Below are positions 9,223 to 17,733 of a DNA stretch of 64,000 nucleotides, piece by piece. The stretch comes from Paenochrobactrum gallinarii. Its GTDB lineage: Bacteria > Pseudomonadota > Alphaproteobacteria > Rhizobiales > Rhizobiaceae. The stretch spans positions 496,001-560,000 of the forward strand of contig NZ_JACIIU010000001.1 of the NCBI RefSeq assembly GCF_014205685.1. The letters run 5' to 3'. Made by a program: the position numbers and the translations under genes. The notes beneath the pieces are model-generated. The model did no database searches and was not told where the DNA came from. It saw only the letters and a list, made by a program, of their open reading frames with translations. The first letter of the stretch is position 1. Every line of letters starts with the position of its first letter.

Positions 9223-9314
9223 TCAGATTTTGCGATAACGCACATGACGCAAACTTAAATTTTGCGATAATTCAAATTATGCACATTTAAATTTTGCGAT
9301 AATTCAAATTATGC
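9223..9314. repeat. 32-base-period tandem repeat over a gene end
   Basis: Two identical 28-base copies (9255-9282 and 9287-9314) and one degenerate copy (9223-9250, about 21 of 28 matching) are spaced exactly 32 bases apart. The copy at 9287-9314 forms the last codons and stop of the D-aminopeptidase gene, so the other two are out-of-gene duplicates of its 3' end. Confidence 0.9.
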
Positions 9315-10867
9315 GCCAGCCAGCAACCAACACGGATACCGGCAATATTGCCTTGCGTGTCGCGCTGAAATACAAGCGTCCAATCCCCCGGTGCAGGCGC
9401 ATCCATTGATCGTTGGCATGGCAGCAGCCATACATCACCACCCGCATAATAAACCGGTTGCATGTTGCTTTTGCCCAAGAAGCCTTCAAACCCTGCGTAA
9501 AAAGCAGTACCGACTTTTTCGACCACCACGGCTGCATCCAGCTCACCGCAATAATAACGGCCGCAAATATTCGGTGTTTCCGCTTTCACAAGCTTCTGAC
9601 AGCTCAGCACCAATTTCTCGGCATCACGGCGCAGATGCACAATGTCACCATCGCGCTTCAGACTGGTCAGACCATTGGTCGCTTCCGTATCGCTCACCAC
9701 ACGCACTATTTCCGCTGATGTACCAAGACGGCATTTCATCTGACCTTCGGAAGCTTTCGACAGCGTGATCGACAGGCCGGTGCGCTCATCCAGATAATCA
9801 CCATACCATGCTGCATCAACATCAACTGGTGCAGTATCATTTGCGGCCTTCACCTCACCCAATGCCACGCGCATCAGATCAAGGCAGGCGCCATAAGCAC
9901 TGCTTTCATGATTGAAGAGAATGATGGCCGACAGACGCGCGTCCTGACTATGAAAACGCTGGCAACGCCAACCATTCAACGCACCGCCATGCCCGCTCAG
10001 TCGATATTGGCCTGCATCAGCATATTTCAAACCCATCGTATAAGGGCTGGCACTGCCATCGGCAAAAGACTGCGGACGTGACAAGCGGCGATAAATGCCG
10101 TTTTCATCATCGCGGGTTTTATCAATGAAAACTTCCCACGCGATCATGTCTTCAAGTGAAGCCACCATACCGGCATCCCCGCTCCAATGAATGCGGTTAT
10201 TAGCCGGTTTGAAACCAGTGACAATATCACCAACATAGCCAACACAATCGGTAAAAGTGCCGGTATTCGGGCGTAATTCTGCGCTTGGCATTTTTGCCGG
10301 TTCAAAAATCCGTTCCCGCATCAGATCAATCAGCGAGCGGCCGGTATGTTGCTCGATCAGTTCGTCAACAATACGGAAATTGCCGTTATTATAGGAATAT
10401 TCAGTACCGTGCAAAAACTGCACATGCTGCATGCGCTTTAACAATTTGCGCGCATCATCCGGCAAAAACTCACCTTCAGGGTCAGCTCCGCACAATACTG
10501 TCAGCGCCCAATAATCACGCAAACCGGACTGGTTGTTGCACAGCTCACGCACTGTCGGCAGTTCGTCTTTAAAATCATGGAAGAATTTGGCAAAAGCGGC
10601 ATCCAGCACTTCCGGCTCACCAATAGCATCCAGCAAGGTGGCGCAGGTAAACTGTTTTGTCACCGAGCAGATAGCAAAGCGTGTATCCGGCTTGATTTCA
10701 CGGCGCGATGCCAGATCCGCATAGCCCCAGCATTGCTTCAAAACAACTTCGCCATCCTGAATAACCGCAACCGCACCGCCCGGTCCTTTATAAAGATCCG
10801 GCAACGAGTTGACGTATTTTTCGATTTCAACAAGATGTTTCAAAGCAGGTGATTGGTGGCGGGACAT
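9287..10867 (-). CDS. dap: D-aminopeptidase (serine hydrolase family S12)
   Basis: This 526-residue protein matches the three-domain D-aminopeptidase known from Ochrobactrum anthropi: an N-terminal beta-lactamase-like domain plus C-terminal beta-barrels. It removes N-terminal D-amino acids, mainly D-alanine, from peptides and amides. The catalytic SxxK is SVTK (Ser68, Lys71), the second motif is YNN (Tyr159, Asn161) and the third is HGG near residue 293. No signal peptide is seen, so it should be cytoplasmic. ATG at 10867 with AGAAGAAG upstream is chosen, giving the start MSRHQSPALK. The product, free D-alanine, is the substrate of dadA about 3 kb away. The 3' end carries the tandem repeat described separately. 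Confidence 0.9.
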   Translation of the reverse strand: MSRHQSPALKHLVEIEKYVNSLPDLYKGPGGAVAVIQDGEVVLKQCWGYADLASRREIKPDTRFAICSVTKQFTCATLLDAIGEPEVLDAAFAKFFHDFKDELPTVRELCNNQSGLRDYWALTVLCGADPEGEFLPDDARKLLKRMQHVQFLHGTEYSYNNGNFRIVDELIEQHTGRSLIDLMRERIFEPAKMPSAELRPNTGTFTDCVGYVGDIVTGFKPANNRIHWSGDAGMVASLEDMIAWEVFIDKTRDDENGIYRRLSRPQSFADGSASPYTMGLKYADAGQYRLSGHGGALNGWRCQRFHSQDARLSAIILFNHESSAYGACLDLMRVALGEVKAANDTAPVDVDAAWYGDYLDERTGLSITLSKASEGQMKCRLGTSAEIVRVVSDTEATNGLTSLKRDGDIVHLRRDAEKLVLSCQKLVKAETPNICGRYYCGELDAAVVVEKVGTAFYAGFEGFLGKSNMQPVYYAGGDVWLLPCQRSMDAPAPGDWTLVFQRDTQGNIAGIRVGCWLAHNLNYRKI

Positions 10868-11070
10868 AATGTTCACTTCTTCTGGTTCGTCAGACATCGG
10901 CATAATTTCAAAACAATCACTAATTCGGCTTACGCATAGCATCATGACACTTGGTCATAAATTTCAAGCTATGCGGCGGCGCTCAGCTGTGCTGAAATCA
11001 TGATAATCAAATCAGACCTTTGGTAGCCTAAATCCAAAGCAGTTACGAGTTAAAAACGGGAACAAACATC

Positions 11071-12756
11071 ATGACAGATCAGGCACATCAACGCACCGGT
11101 GGGCAATTGCTGGTGGACGCCCTCACCCATCAGGGTGTGGAGCGCATTTTCTGCGTTCCGGGTGAAAGTTATCTGGCTGTTTTAGATGCGCTGCATGATA
11201 AACAAGACGAAATAGACCTCATTGTCTGCCGTCAGGAAGGAGGCGCTGCCTATATGGCGGAAGCCTATGGCAAAATGACCGGAAAACCGGGCATCTGCTT
11301 TGTCACCCGTGGCCCCGGTGCCACCAATGCTTCCATCGGCGTGCATACGGCCTTTCAAGATTCCACCCCGATGATTCTCTTTATCGGGCAGGTTGCCAGC
11401 GATCAGGTCGAGCGCGAAGCCTTTCAGGAAATTGATTATCGCCGCATGTTCGGTCAAATGGCCAAATGGGTGGTGCAAATTGATGATCCGGCACGCATTC
11501 CTGAACTTGTAAGCCAAGCCTTTCATCGCGCACTCAATGGTCGTCCGGGCCCTGTCGTCGTTGCATTGCCGGAAGATATGCTGACCTCACTTGCTGTAGC
11601 TCAAGATGTGCCAGCCGCGCGACAAGTGGAAATTCATGCAGCCCCCTCGCAATTGCAGGAAATGCTTGACCATTTAAACCAAGCCAAGCGGCCAATGCTG
11701 ATTGCCGGCGGTGGTGGTTGGAATGCAGAAGCTGTCGCCCATTTGCAGCAATTTACCGAACATATGCATATACCCGTGGCAGCCTCTTTCCGCTGTCAGG
11801 ATTTATTCAATAATTTGCATCCGCTTTATGCCGGTGATCTTGGCACGGCTGTCGCCCCCCAACTGGCGGAAAGCATCCGGCAAGCCGATCTTTTGCTGGT
11901 GGTTGGTGCGCGGCTTGGTGAAATGACCACCCAAGGCTATGCTTTGGTGGAAGCCCCAGTGCCAAATCAAAAACTGATCCATATCCATGCCGGTGCCGAA
12001 GAGCTTGGCCGCGTTTATTATCCGACACTAGGCATCAATGCCAGCATGCCGGCCTTTTGTCGCGAAGCAGCAAAACTTGGCCCCGTTCACAATCCGCCAT
12101 GGCAGGACTGGACACAAAAACTGCGTCAGGATTTCCTCAGTCACATCCAGACACCCACCATTCCCGGTGGTGTGCAGATGGGCGAAATTATGGACTGGCT
12201 GAAAACCCATGTGAAAGCCGATACGATCATCACCAATGGTGCGGGAAATTATTCCTCATGGGTGCATCGTTTTTATCAATATAGCCAGTTCCGCACCCAG
12301 CTTGCCCCCACCAACGGCTCAATGGGCTATGGCGTTCCGGCGGCAATAGCTGCCAAGTTACAATATCCTGAACGCATGGTTTTAGGTTTTGCCGGTGACG
12401 GCTGTTTTCTGATGAATGGTCAGGAACTGGCAACGGCTGCACAATATGGTGCCAATGTTATTTTCATCGTCATCAATAATGGCATGTATGGCACCATCCG
12501 CATGCATCAGGAGCGCACCTATCCCGCACGAATTTCGGGCACTGGCTTGCAAAATCCGGATTTTGCCGCTCTTGCCCGCGCTTATCACTGCCATGCAGAG
12601 CTGGTTGAGCACACTGAAGATTTCGCACCTGCTTTCGAGCGTTGCGAAAAAGCAGGCAAACCATCGCTGATTGAAATCCGTATTGATCCCGAAGCCCTCT
12701 CCCCTAAAATGACTTTAAGCCAGATGCGGGAACAGGGTTTTGCCAAACAAAAATAA
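11071..12756 (+). CDS. ThDP-dependent enzyme, acetolactate synthase-like
   Basis: A 561-residue ThDP-binding enzyme of the acetolactate synthase/pyruvate oxidase/benzoylformate decarboxylase superfamily. The catalytic Glu56 sits in CRQEGGAAYMAEAYG; the ThDP/Mg motif begins at AGDGCFLMNGQELATAA and ends in INN, with NGSMGYGVPAA just before. It lacks an adjacent small (ilvH) subunit, so it is unlikely to be the anabolic acetolactate synthase. It probably decarboxylates or ligates a 2-oxoacid, and 2-oxoacids are what neighbouring dadA and the 2-hydroxyacid dehydrogenase produce, but the substrate cannot be read from sequence. Confidence 0.88.
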   Translation: MTDQAHQRTGGQLLVDALTHQGVERIFCVPGESYLAVLDALHDKQDEIDLIVCRQEGGAAYMAEAYGKMTGKPGICFVTRGPGATNASIGVHTAFQDSTPMILFIGQVASDQVEREAFQEIDYRRMFGQMAKWVVQIDDPARIPELVSQAFHRALNGRPGPVVVALPEDMLTSLAVAQDVPAARQVEIHAAPSQLQEMLDHLNQAKRPMLIAGGGGWNAEAVAHLQQFTEHMHIPVAASFRCQDLFNNLHPLYAGDLGTAVAPQLAESIRQADLLLVVGARLGEMTTQGYALVEAPVPNQKLIHIHAGAEELGRVYYPTLGINASMPAFCREAAKLGPVHNPPWQDWTQKLRQDFLSHIQTPTIPGGVQMGEIMDWLKTHVKADTIITNGAGNYSSWVHRFYQYSQFRTQLAPTNGSMGYGVPAAIAAKLQYPERMVLGFAGDGCFLMNGQELATAAQYGANVIFIVINNGMYGTIRMHQERTYPARISGTGLQNPDFAALARAYHCHAELVEHTEDFAPAFERCEKAGKPSLIEIRIDPEALSPKMTLSQMREQGFAKQK

Positions 12757-12772
12757 CGGCAAATGACCGCTC

Positions 12773-12801
12773 AAAGCCCTGATCAACATCAGGGCTTTTT
12801 T
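12773..12801 (+). terminator. Rho-independent terminator after ThDP enzyme
   Basis: AAAGCCCTGAT and ATCAGGGCTTT form an 11-base perfect stem with a CAAC loop and a run of six T. Confidence 0.95.
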
Positions 12802-12948
12802 GTCTGATTCACTGCTTAAAAAATGCATCACACAATAAATGACAAACTAATCCTGAAATCCCGATTTTCCGGTGAAACAATCACTGCGCCCTTAGTCTTA
12901 GTAGAATATTTTTCCTTGTTTAACGACAAATTACAGTGAATTATCAAA

Positions 12949-13023
12949 TATAATTCAAAGTGAGGGGAAGTTTAAACCCTTTGCAGAGATCGTTAGAAAT
13001 TAATACTCGTCAAAGGGCAAAAA
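12949..13023 (+). promoter_or_regulatory. metQ promoter and SD-sequestering leader
   Basis: TATAAT at 12949-12954 is a good -10; no convincing -35 lies at the usual distance. The resulting leader of about 60 bases has CCCTTTG at 12977-12983 and CAAAGGG at 13011-13017. The second arm contains the metQ Shine-Dalgarno (AAAGGG, six bases before ATG), so this seven-base stem would hide it. AGGG at 12963-12966 can pair with CCCT of the first arm, giving a competing hairpin. The layout resembles a translation-controlling riboswitch or thermosensor, but no known SAM riboswitch consensus (such as the SAM-II GCTAAA core) is visible. Confidence 0.4.
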
Positions 13024-13842
13024 ATGACACAAAACATCTCGCGCAGAAACAGCCTCAAAGCAATTTTGTTTGCAGCCACCGCATTCAGCATTGGTCTTGC
13101 TCCCCTCGCAGTGCAGGCACAAGATGCCGTAAAAGTCGGCATCATGGGCGGTGAAGATGAATCCGTCTGGAAAGTTGTTGTCGAAGAAGCTGCGAAAAAA
13201 GGCCTCAAAGTTGAGACCGTTATTTTCAACGATTACAACCAGCCAAACGAAGCGCTGGATCGGAAAGAAATCGACGCGAACTCCTTCCAGCACACCCCGT
13301 TTCTGGATGCACAAATCCAGCAGCACGGCTATAAAATCAGCGTTGCTGGCTACACCGCCGTTTGGCCGATAGGTATTTATTCTCACAAGCTGAAATCGCT
13401 TGATGAAGTTAAAGAAGGCGCAGTTATCGGCGTGCCGAATGACCCGTCCAATGAAGGCCGTGCGCTGCGCGTTCTTGAAGCACACGGTATCATCAAGCTG
13501 AAGCCGGATGCAGGCGTGCTTGCCACCCCGATCGACATCATTGAAAATCCTAAAAATGTCGACATCAAAGAGCTTGATGCCGGTGTTGTCGGCCGCGCTA
13601 TTGATGATCTTGATATCGCCATCGTTAACAATGACTGGGCCGCTAAAGCCGGTCTTGAGCCAAAAGATGCGATTGGCTGGGAAAGCCGCGAGAACAACCC
13701 TTACAATAACTTCATCGCTGTGCGCACCGATGATCTGGAAAAAGATTGGGTGAAGACACTTGTCAGCTCGTTCCAGAATGACGCTGTAAAGGCCGAGCTT
13801 GACCGCGCCTATAAAGGCACCGGTATTCCTGCCTGGGAATAA
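13024..13842 (+). CDS. metQ: Methionine ABC transporter substrate-binding protein
   Basis: A 272-residue NlpA/MetQ periplasmic binding protein that delivers L- or D-methionine to MetNI. Residues 1-32 form a signal peptide (RRNS near the N-terminus, a hydrophobic core and AVQAQD at the end); there is no lipobox cysteine, so this copy should be a soluble periplasmic protein, common in alphaproteobacteria. The family signature NDPSNEGRALRVLEAHGIIKL is present near residues 139-159, and the C-terminus reads RAYKGTGIPAW. metN starts 146 bases downstream with a terminator between, so metQ can be expressed in excess over the transporter. Confidence 0.93.
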   Translation: MTQNISRRNSLKAILFAATAFSIGLAPLAVQAQDAVKVGIMGGEDESVWKVVVEEAAKKGLKVETVIFNDYNQPNEALDRKEIDANSFQHTPFLDAQIQQHGYKISVAGYTAVWPIGIYSHKLKSLDEVKEGAVIGVPNDPSNEGRALRVLEAHGIIKLKPDAGVLATPIDIIENPKNVDIKELDAGVVGRAIDDLDIAIVNNDWAAKAGLEPKDAIGWESRENNPYNNFIAVRTDDLEKDWVKTLVSSFQNDAVKAELDRAYKGTGIPAWE

Positions 13843-13863
13843 GCCTTTTAAAGCCGTAAACAG

Positions 13864-13895
13864 ACCGCGCCATCCTTTTGGCGCGGTTGCTTTTT
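13864..13895 (+). terminator. Terminator between metQ and metN
   Basis: ACCGCGCCA and TGGCGCGGT pair across a six-base loop and are followed by TGCTTTTTG. It could be a partial terminator that keeps metQ transcript levels above metNI. Confidence 0.85.
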
Positions 13896-13987
13896 GAGCA
13901 TATTTCTATAATCAGAAAAGATTGCAAACTATCTGATACCGCCCAGACATCTGCTAAAGATGCCATTATTAAGAGAGACATCAGACC

Positions 13988-15040
13988 GTGCCCACTGAGC
14001 CAGACGCTGCTAATATTGTCGAATTAGAAAACGTATCACGGTTTTTTGGCACGACACCTGCAATTAACGGCATATCGTTAAATGTTAAGCGGGGTGAAAT
14101 TTTAGGCATTATCGGCCGCAGTGGCGCCGGTAAATCAACGCTTATCCGCTGCATCAACGGCTTGGAAAAGCCCAATAGCGGCTCCATCCGCATTGAAGGC
14201 CGCGAGATTTCCAATTTAACCGAGAGCCAGTTGCAGCCGGTGCGCCGCCGTGTCGGCATGGTGTTTCAGCATTTCAATCTGCTTTCGGCAAAAACCATTG
14301 AAGACAATATTGCCTTACCGCTCAAAATTGCCGGTCAAAAGCCGGAGCAGCGCAAAAAGCGCGTGGCGGAATTGCTTGATCTTGTCGATTTAGCTGACAA
14401 AGCAAAACATTATCCTTCGCAATTATCCGGTGGCCAAAAGCAGCGCATCGGCATTGCCCGCGCGCTGGCCGCAGAGCCTGCCCTGCTTCTCTCCGATGAG
14501 GCCACATCCGCGCTTGATCCGGAAACCACTCAGTCCATTCTGGAATTGTTGAAGAATATCAACAAACAGCTTGGCCTGACCATTTTACTGATTACCCACG
14601 AGATGGATGTCATCCGCCGCATTGCTGACCGCGTTATTGTGCTTGATAAAGGCGAAATCGCCGAGCAAGGGTCGGTTTGGCAGGTTTTTGCCCGTCCTTC
14701 CGCGCCAACCACACAAAGCCTGTTGCAAGTGCTGACACCGCAATTGCCGGAAGCAATCGCCAACCGCCTGTCTTCCCATGTGCAAGATGATGCCGTGGTT
14801 CGGGTGAAAATTTCCGGTGAAGCTGCTAAGCGGCCGCTTTTCAATGATCTGACCTATGCCACCGGTGTGACCGCGCATTTGCTGCATGGCAGCATGGATA
14901 CGATCCAAAACCAGCCAATCGGCACATTATTCTTACAAATTTCAGCCAAAGACCAAAGCCGCCTGAAAGCTGCAATTGATTATCTGACCCAAAATTCAGA
15001 CGCAACGGAGGTGCTTGGTTATGTCTCAGGCGATGCTTAA
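13988..15040 (+). CDS. metN: Methionine ABC transporter ATP-binding protein
   Basis: A 350-residue ABC ATPase powering methionine import. Walker A is GRSGAGKST (43-51), the signature LSGGQKQR lies near 142-149, and Walker B is [13 protein letters not shown]; note Ser-Asp-Glu in the usual Leu-Asp-Glu position. The C-terminal 85 residues form the NIL (ACT-like) domain through which cytoplasmic methionine inhibits this transporter family. The start is GTG at 13988 with GAGAGA upstream. metI overlaps its last 20 bases, so the two are translationally coupled. Confidence 0.95.
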   Translation: MPTEPDAANIVELENVSRFFGTTPAINGISLNVKRGEILGIIGRSGAGKSTLIRCINGLEKPNSGSIRIEGREISNLTESQLQPVRRRVGMVFQHFNLLSAKTIEDNIALPLKIAGQKPEQRKKRVAELLDLVDLADKAKHYPSQLSGGQKQRIGIARALAAEPALLLSDEATSALDPETTQSILELLKNINKQLGLTILLITHEMDVIRRIADRVIVLDKGEIAEQGSVWQVFARPSAPTTQSLLQVLTPQLPEAIANRLSSHVQDDAVVRVKISGEAAKRPLFNDLTYATGVTAHLLHGSMDTIQNQPIGTLFLQISAKDQSRLKAAIDYLTQNSDATEVLGYVSGDA

Positions 15041-15686
15041 TCTTCTCTGGCGCTCCTTCTGGGAAACCATCCTGATGACCGGCATGTCAAGCCTGATATC
15101 ACTGGTCATCGGCCTGCCGCTTGCCATCATCATGGTGATGACCGAGCGCGGCGGACTGGCACCCAACCGCACCATTAATATGATACTCGGTGCCTTCATC
15201 AACGGCTTCCGCTCTGTGCCTTTCATCATTTTGCTGGTAGCGCTCATTCCGCTCACCCGCATGATCGTCGGCACCGCTATCGGCACATGGGCATCTATTG
15301 TGCCGCTTTCTATCGCCGCCATTCCTTATTATGCACGTATTGCAGAAGTATCTTTGCGTGAGGTAGATAACGGCCTGATTGAAGCTGCCCGCTCAATGGG
15401 TGCCAATCGCTGGACGATTATCCGCGATGTGCTGGTGCCGGAAGCCCTGCCAAGTATTGTCTCCGGCTTTACCGTTACCATCATCACGCTGATCGGCGCT
15501 TCCGCAATGGCGGGTGCGATTGGAGCCGGTGGCTTGGGTGATCTTGCCATCCGCTATGGTTATCAACGCTTTGAAACCACTGTCATGATTGCCGTTGTGG
15601 CTATTCTCATCGTGCTTGTCTGCGGCATTCAATGGATTGGCGACCGCATCACTGCCCATGTGGACAAACGCAATATGAAAGCCTGA
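15021..15686 (+). CDS. metI: Methionine ABC transporter permease
   Basis: A 221-residue inner-membrane permease with five to six hydrophobic segments and the permease EAA motif EAARSMGANRWTIIRDVLVP near residues 120-139, the contact for MetN. ATG at 15021 is preferred because GGAGG lies nine bases upstream inside the end of metN; an in-frame TTG two codons earlier is less likely. A strong terminator follows, closing the metN-metI unit. Confidence 0.95.
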   Translation: MSQAMLNLLWRSFWETILMTGMSSLISLVIGLPLAIIMVMTERGGLAPNRTINMILGAFINGFRSVPFIILLVALIPLTRMIVGTAIGTWASIVPLSIAAIPYYARIAEVSLREVDNGLIEAARSMGANRWTIIRDVLVPEALPSIVSGFTVTIITLIGASAMAGAIGAGGLGDLAIRYGYQRFETTVMIAVVAILIVLVCGIQWIGDRITAHVDKRNMKA

Positions 15687-15708
15687 CCGGCTTAAAATTC
15701 AAGACAAT

Positions 15709-15744
15709 AAAAAAGCCGCGGAAAATAGTTTCCGCGGCTTTTTT
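15709..15744 (+). terminator. Terminator after metI, twin of 9171 element
   Basis: AAAAGCCGCGGAAA and TTTCCGCGGCTTTT pair around a four-base ATAG loop with a T-run. It differs from the element at 9171-9205 mainly in the loop. Confidence 0.93.
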
Positions 15745-15769
15745 ATATTCAATTATTTTAACCAGCCCG

Positions 15770-16633
15770 TTAACGGGTGCGCGCCAGACCATCTTTGGCA
15801 GGCTTATAATTCGGATCAAGCTGTACGGCACGCATATAGGACTTCGACGCCTTATCGCGCTCACCACGCTGCTCATAAACCAGCGCCTGATTAGCCCAGC
15901 TTTCCGCCAGTCGATTATCAAGATTAATGGCTGCGTTAAAATCATCAAATGCATTGTCATAATCGCCAAGGGCGACATAAGAAATGCCACGGCCATTATA
16001 AGGTTCAGGCGCGGTTGATTGCAGTGACAACGCGGTTGAGAAATCTTCAATTGCCTGCTTATGCTGACCACGCGCCTGATAAATCAAACCGCGATTGTGA
16101 TAGGCACGGCCATTGGTGGTGTCTTGTTCAATCGCACGGTTGAAATCCGCCATCGCCTGATCCAGACGACCTGCCAAGCGATAAACATTACCGCGCCCGA
16201 TATAGGCTGCGTCATATTGCGGATTAATCTGCAAGGCACGGCTATAATCCGCAATCGCCTTGGCATTATCGCCCATATAGCGATAGATCAGCGCGCGATT
16301 GGAATAGGCCTGATAAAAATTCGGATTAAGCTGCAAAGCCGTGTCAAAATCCTTCAAAGCATCCTTGTATCGCCCTGCCTTACCATAGGCAGAACCACGC
16401 ACATTATAGCCTTGCGGATCACGCGGATTGGCCTGAATAACAGCCGTCAGCGAGCCGATATTCTGCGATGAAGCCTGTGCCAGATCCACAGTGGTCAAAC
16501 CACTATTGCCAGTGCCCTGACAACCAGCCAACAGCATCGACATGAGCCCGAGTGCCGTCAGAGTTTGAAACGAATATGAACGGACAGCATGGCGCAAGCC
16601 AGCCTGATAAGGTGCTTCAGATCGCTGTCCCAA
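15770..16633 (-). CDS. TPR-repeat lipoprotein, NlpI-like
   Basis: The protein has a lipobox LLAGC preceded by a hydrophobic stretch, so it should be a lipid-anchored envelope protein, and then about six to seven tetratricopeptide repeats (recurring YNVRG-Y, YSNRALIYRYMGD, YHNRGLIYQARGQ patterns). TPR lipoproteins of this type scaffold envelope enzymes or divisome parts; the partner is unknown. The reading frame extends to 16729, but TTG at 16633, with AAAGGA nine bases upstream, gives a more normal signal-peptide length, so the start is uncertain. It is convergent with metI and shares the terminator region. Confidence 0.8.
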   Translation of the reverse strand: MGQRSEAPYQAGLRHAVRSYSFQTLTALGLMSMLLAGCQGTGNSGLTTVDLAQASSQNIGSLTAVIQANPRDPQGYNVRGSAYGKAGRYKDALKDFDTALQLNPNFYQAYSNRALIYRYMGDNAKAIADYSRALQINPQYDAAYIGRGNVYRLAGRLDQAMADFNRAIEQDTTNGRAYHNRGLIYQARGQHKQAIEDFSTALSLQSTAPEPYNGRGISYVALGDYDNAFDDFNAAINLDNRLAESWANQALVYEQRGERDKASKSYMRAVQLDPNYKPAKDGLARTR

Positions 16634-17043
16634 TTCGGCATGTCCTTTCAATTCAAGACGTATAAAGCGGTCGTGTTTTAAACAAAACCACCACCACACG
16701 GCCATTAAAATCCGGTCAATCACCGCCAATATGCTCCCGCTATATTGCCCGTGATTTTTACTAAGCTTAGGTTAGTTTAACTTGAGCGCTCTGACAATGC
16801 AGAAGCGACAAGAAAGCATGTCAGGACATCTGATGCTGGCTTATATGCAACTATAAAAGCTGAGCAAATAAACAGCAGACATGCAAAAAGGTGGCAGCGA
16901 TTAACATCACTCCACCTTTTACAAAGTCTTTAAGCTTTTCACATCAACCATCATTAAAGTCGGTTCATGTTTATCTTTAAAGCGGCAAATTTAAACAAAT
17001 CTGCCAAACCACATGCTAACGAGGCATATGAATTATAAAGATA
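16634..17043. other. Gap between TPR gene and rpsU
   Basis: It holds a possible 5' extension of the TPR reading frame up to 16729, the rpsU terminator hairpin at 16885-16921, and otherwise AT-rich sequence with no convincing gene. Confidence 0.6.
16885..16921 (-). terminator. Terminator of rpsU
   Basis: AAAAGGTGG (16886-16894) and CCACCTTTT (16912-16920) pair across a 17-base loop; on the minus strand the stem ends in TTTTT. It lies about 120 bases beyond the rpsU stop. Confidence 0.7.
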
Positions 17044-17274
17044 TTAGCGGGCAGCTACGCGGCCGCCGCCTACAAGACCTTCACGCTGTGCGCGCTTACG
17101 AGCCAGCTTACGAGCGCGGCGAACGGCTTCTGCCTTTTCGCGAGCACGCTTTTCTGAAGGTTTTTCATAATGACCGCGCATTTTCATTTCGCGGAAAATA
17201 CCTTCGCGCTGCATCTTTTTCTTGAGAGCGCGGAGAGCCTGATCAACATTGTTATCGCGGACGAGTACCTGCAC
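17044..17274 (-). CDS. rpsU: 30S ribosomal protein S21
   Basis: A 76-residue basic protein, [20 protein letters not shown] at the start, then the arginine-rich [19 protein letters not shown] stretch; this is ribosomal protein S21, which sits on the 30S platform near the anti-Shine-Dalgarno and helps initiation. The start is GTG at 17274, unusual for such a highly expressed gene. Length fits alphaproteobacterial S21, slightly longer than in E. coli. It stands alone, without the dnaG-rpoD neighbours of enterobacteria. Confidence 0.96.
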   Translation of the reverse strand: MQVLVRDNNVDQALRALKKKMQREGIFREMKMRGHYEKPSEKRAREKAEAVRRARKLARKRAQREGLVGGGRVAAR

Positions 17275-17733
17275 GTGTAATCCCGTTTCGGTTAGAATTT
17301 CGTTATAGCCTGAGCCTCAGGGGTCTTTAAAACATTCACTGATAATGAAATTATCAAAACGCCCAAAGGCACCCAAGCTTCGCAACGGTCTACCGCTGCA
17401 AATTGGTGTTGGCTAATAACAGAATGGCGCAGCCCTGTCCACATCCCACAAGAGATTTCCTGCATTTGGGCGTATTTTCTTCAAAAATCAGCGATTAAAC
17501 CCATTTTTAACAAACAGATTCAGCCTGTCATTAGCGTATTGTTCACCGAAATCTACGATAAGCCACTGTCATATCAGTTTCAAGAATCATCCTAAAAAGC
17601 GCGGCGATTCTTAAAAACACTCGTTTATCATGATCGGGTCGGCACAGTTTCTTCACAATCACACTTTATCCGGCAGTGCTTCAACTGCTGTTTCATCCTT
17701 ATCTCTTGGCCTCTAGGTTCAATTCACCTCACC
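17275..17733. other. 459-base gap upstream of rpsU
   Basis: No gene is seen. The stretch should contain the divergent promoters of rpsU and the membrane hydrolase-like gene. A small palindrome CCTGAG-C-CTCAGG lies at 17309-17321 in what would be the rpsU 5' leader, and TATAAC just beside it could be the rpsU -10. Confidence 0.5.

Noticed and set aside
12800-13023. SAM-II riboswitch upstream of metQ
   Set aside because: The conserved GCTAAA core and pseudoknot spacing are not found; only an unclassified hairpin leader can be supported.
17640-17733. tRNA-like GGTTCAATTC sequence
   Set aside because: It resembles a T-loop but has no flanking T-stem, acceptor stem or anticodon arm.
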